Assembly (NCBI GenBank): GCA_003131705.1
Contig: PKUY01000220.1
Coordinates: 1,799 to 7,217 of the forward strand
DNA: 5,419 bases
Direction: 5' to 3'
From: Acidobacteriota bacterium
Lineage (GTDB): Bacteria; Acidobacteriota; Terriglobia; Acidiferrales; UBA7541
Below the pieces are notes generated by a model. That model saw only the letters and a list, made by a program, of their open reading frames with translations. It did not search any database and was not told where the DNA came from. Position numbers and translations under genes: made by a program. Positions 5,402 through 5,419 of the stretch are shown here, piece after piece; the first letter of the stretch is position 1, and each line of letters starts with the position of its first letter.

Positions 5402-5419
5402 TCGATCTGTCCTTTGCCG

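Overview
The window looks like an ordinary chromosomal segment of a moderately GC-rich, free-living bacterium. No mobile element, CRISPR array, phage gene, rRNA or tRNA was seen. The gene mix (an ECF sigma factor coupled to a zinc-type anti-sigma factor, a hexameric-type glutamate dehydrogenase, a stand-alone thiD and a type I dihydroorotase) and the protein style suggest a soil bacterium, possibly Acidobacteriota. That placement is an impression from sequence style and has not been tested.

Layout from left to right. Positions 1-764 (minus strand) hold an ECF sigma factor followed by the N-terminal 61 codons of its presumed anti-sigma factor, overlapping by 4 nt and cut by the left edge. Positions 765-1203 are a 439-bp divergent intergenic region with a candidate promoter for each direction and no convincing gene. 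Positions 1204-2502 (plus) encode glutamate dehydrogenase, with a perfect Shine-Dalgarno and a plausible sigma-70 promoter. Positions 2503-2672 hold three dyads in a row; the first looks like a Rho-independent terminator. Positions 2673-3563 (plus) encode a ThiD-like HMP/HMP-P kinase that most likely starts at TTG. It meets a small DUF302 gene (3586-3981, minus) tail to tail across a 22-bp gap. Positions 4136-5401 (minus) encode dihydroorotase (PyrC), whose upstream operon partner would lie beyond the right edge.

Functionally this is core nitrogen and cofactor metabolism beside a regulatory pair. Gdh joins ammonium to 2-oxoglutarate or the reverse, PyrC closes the dihydroorotate ring in pyrimidine synthesis, and ThiD phosphorylates the pyrimidine half of thiamine. 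The sigma/anti-sigma pair is a separate transcription unit reading away from gdh. I see no wholly new system. The points that most deserve a second look are the stacked hairpins before thiD, the non-canonical substitutions in ThiD's expected phosphate-binding positions, the palindrome-rich ThiD tail, and the dual promoter signals before the sigma gene.
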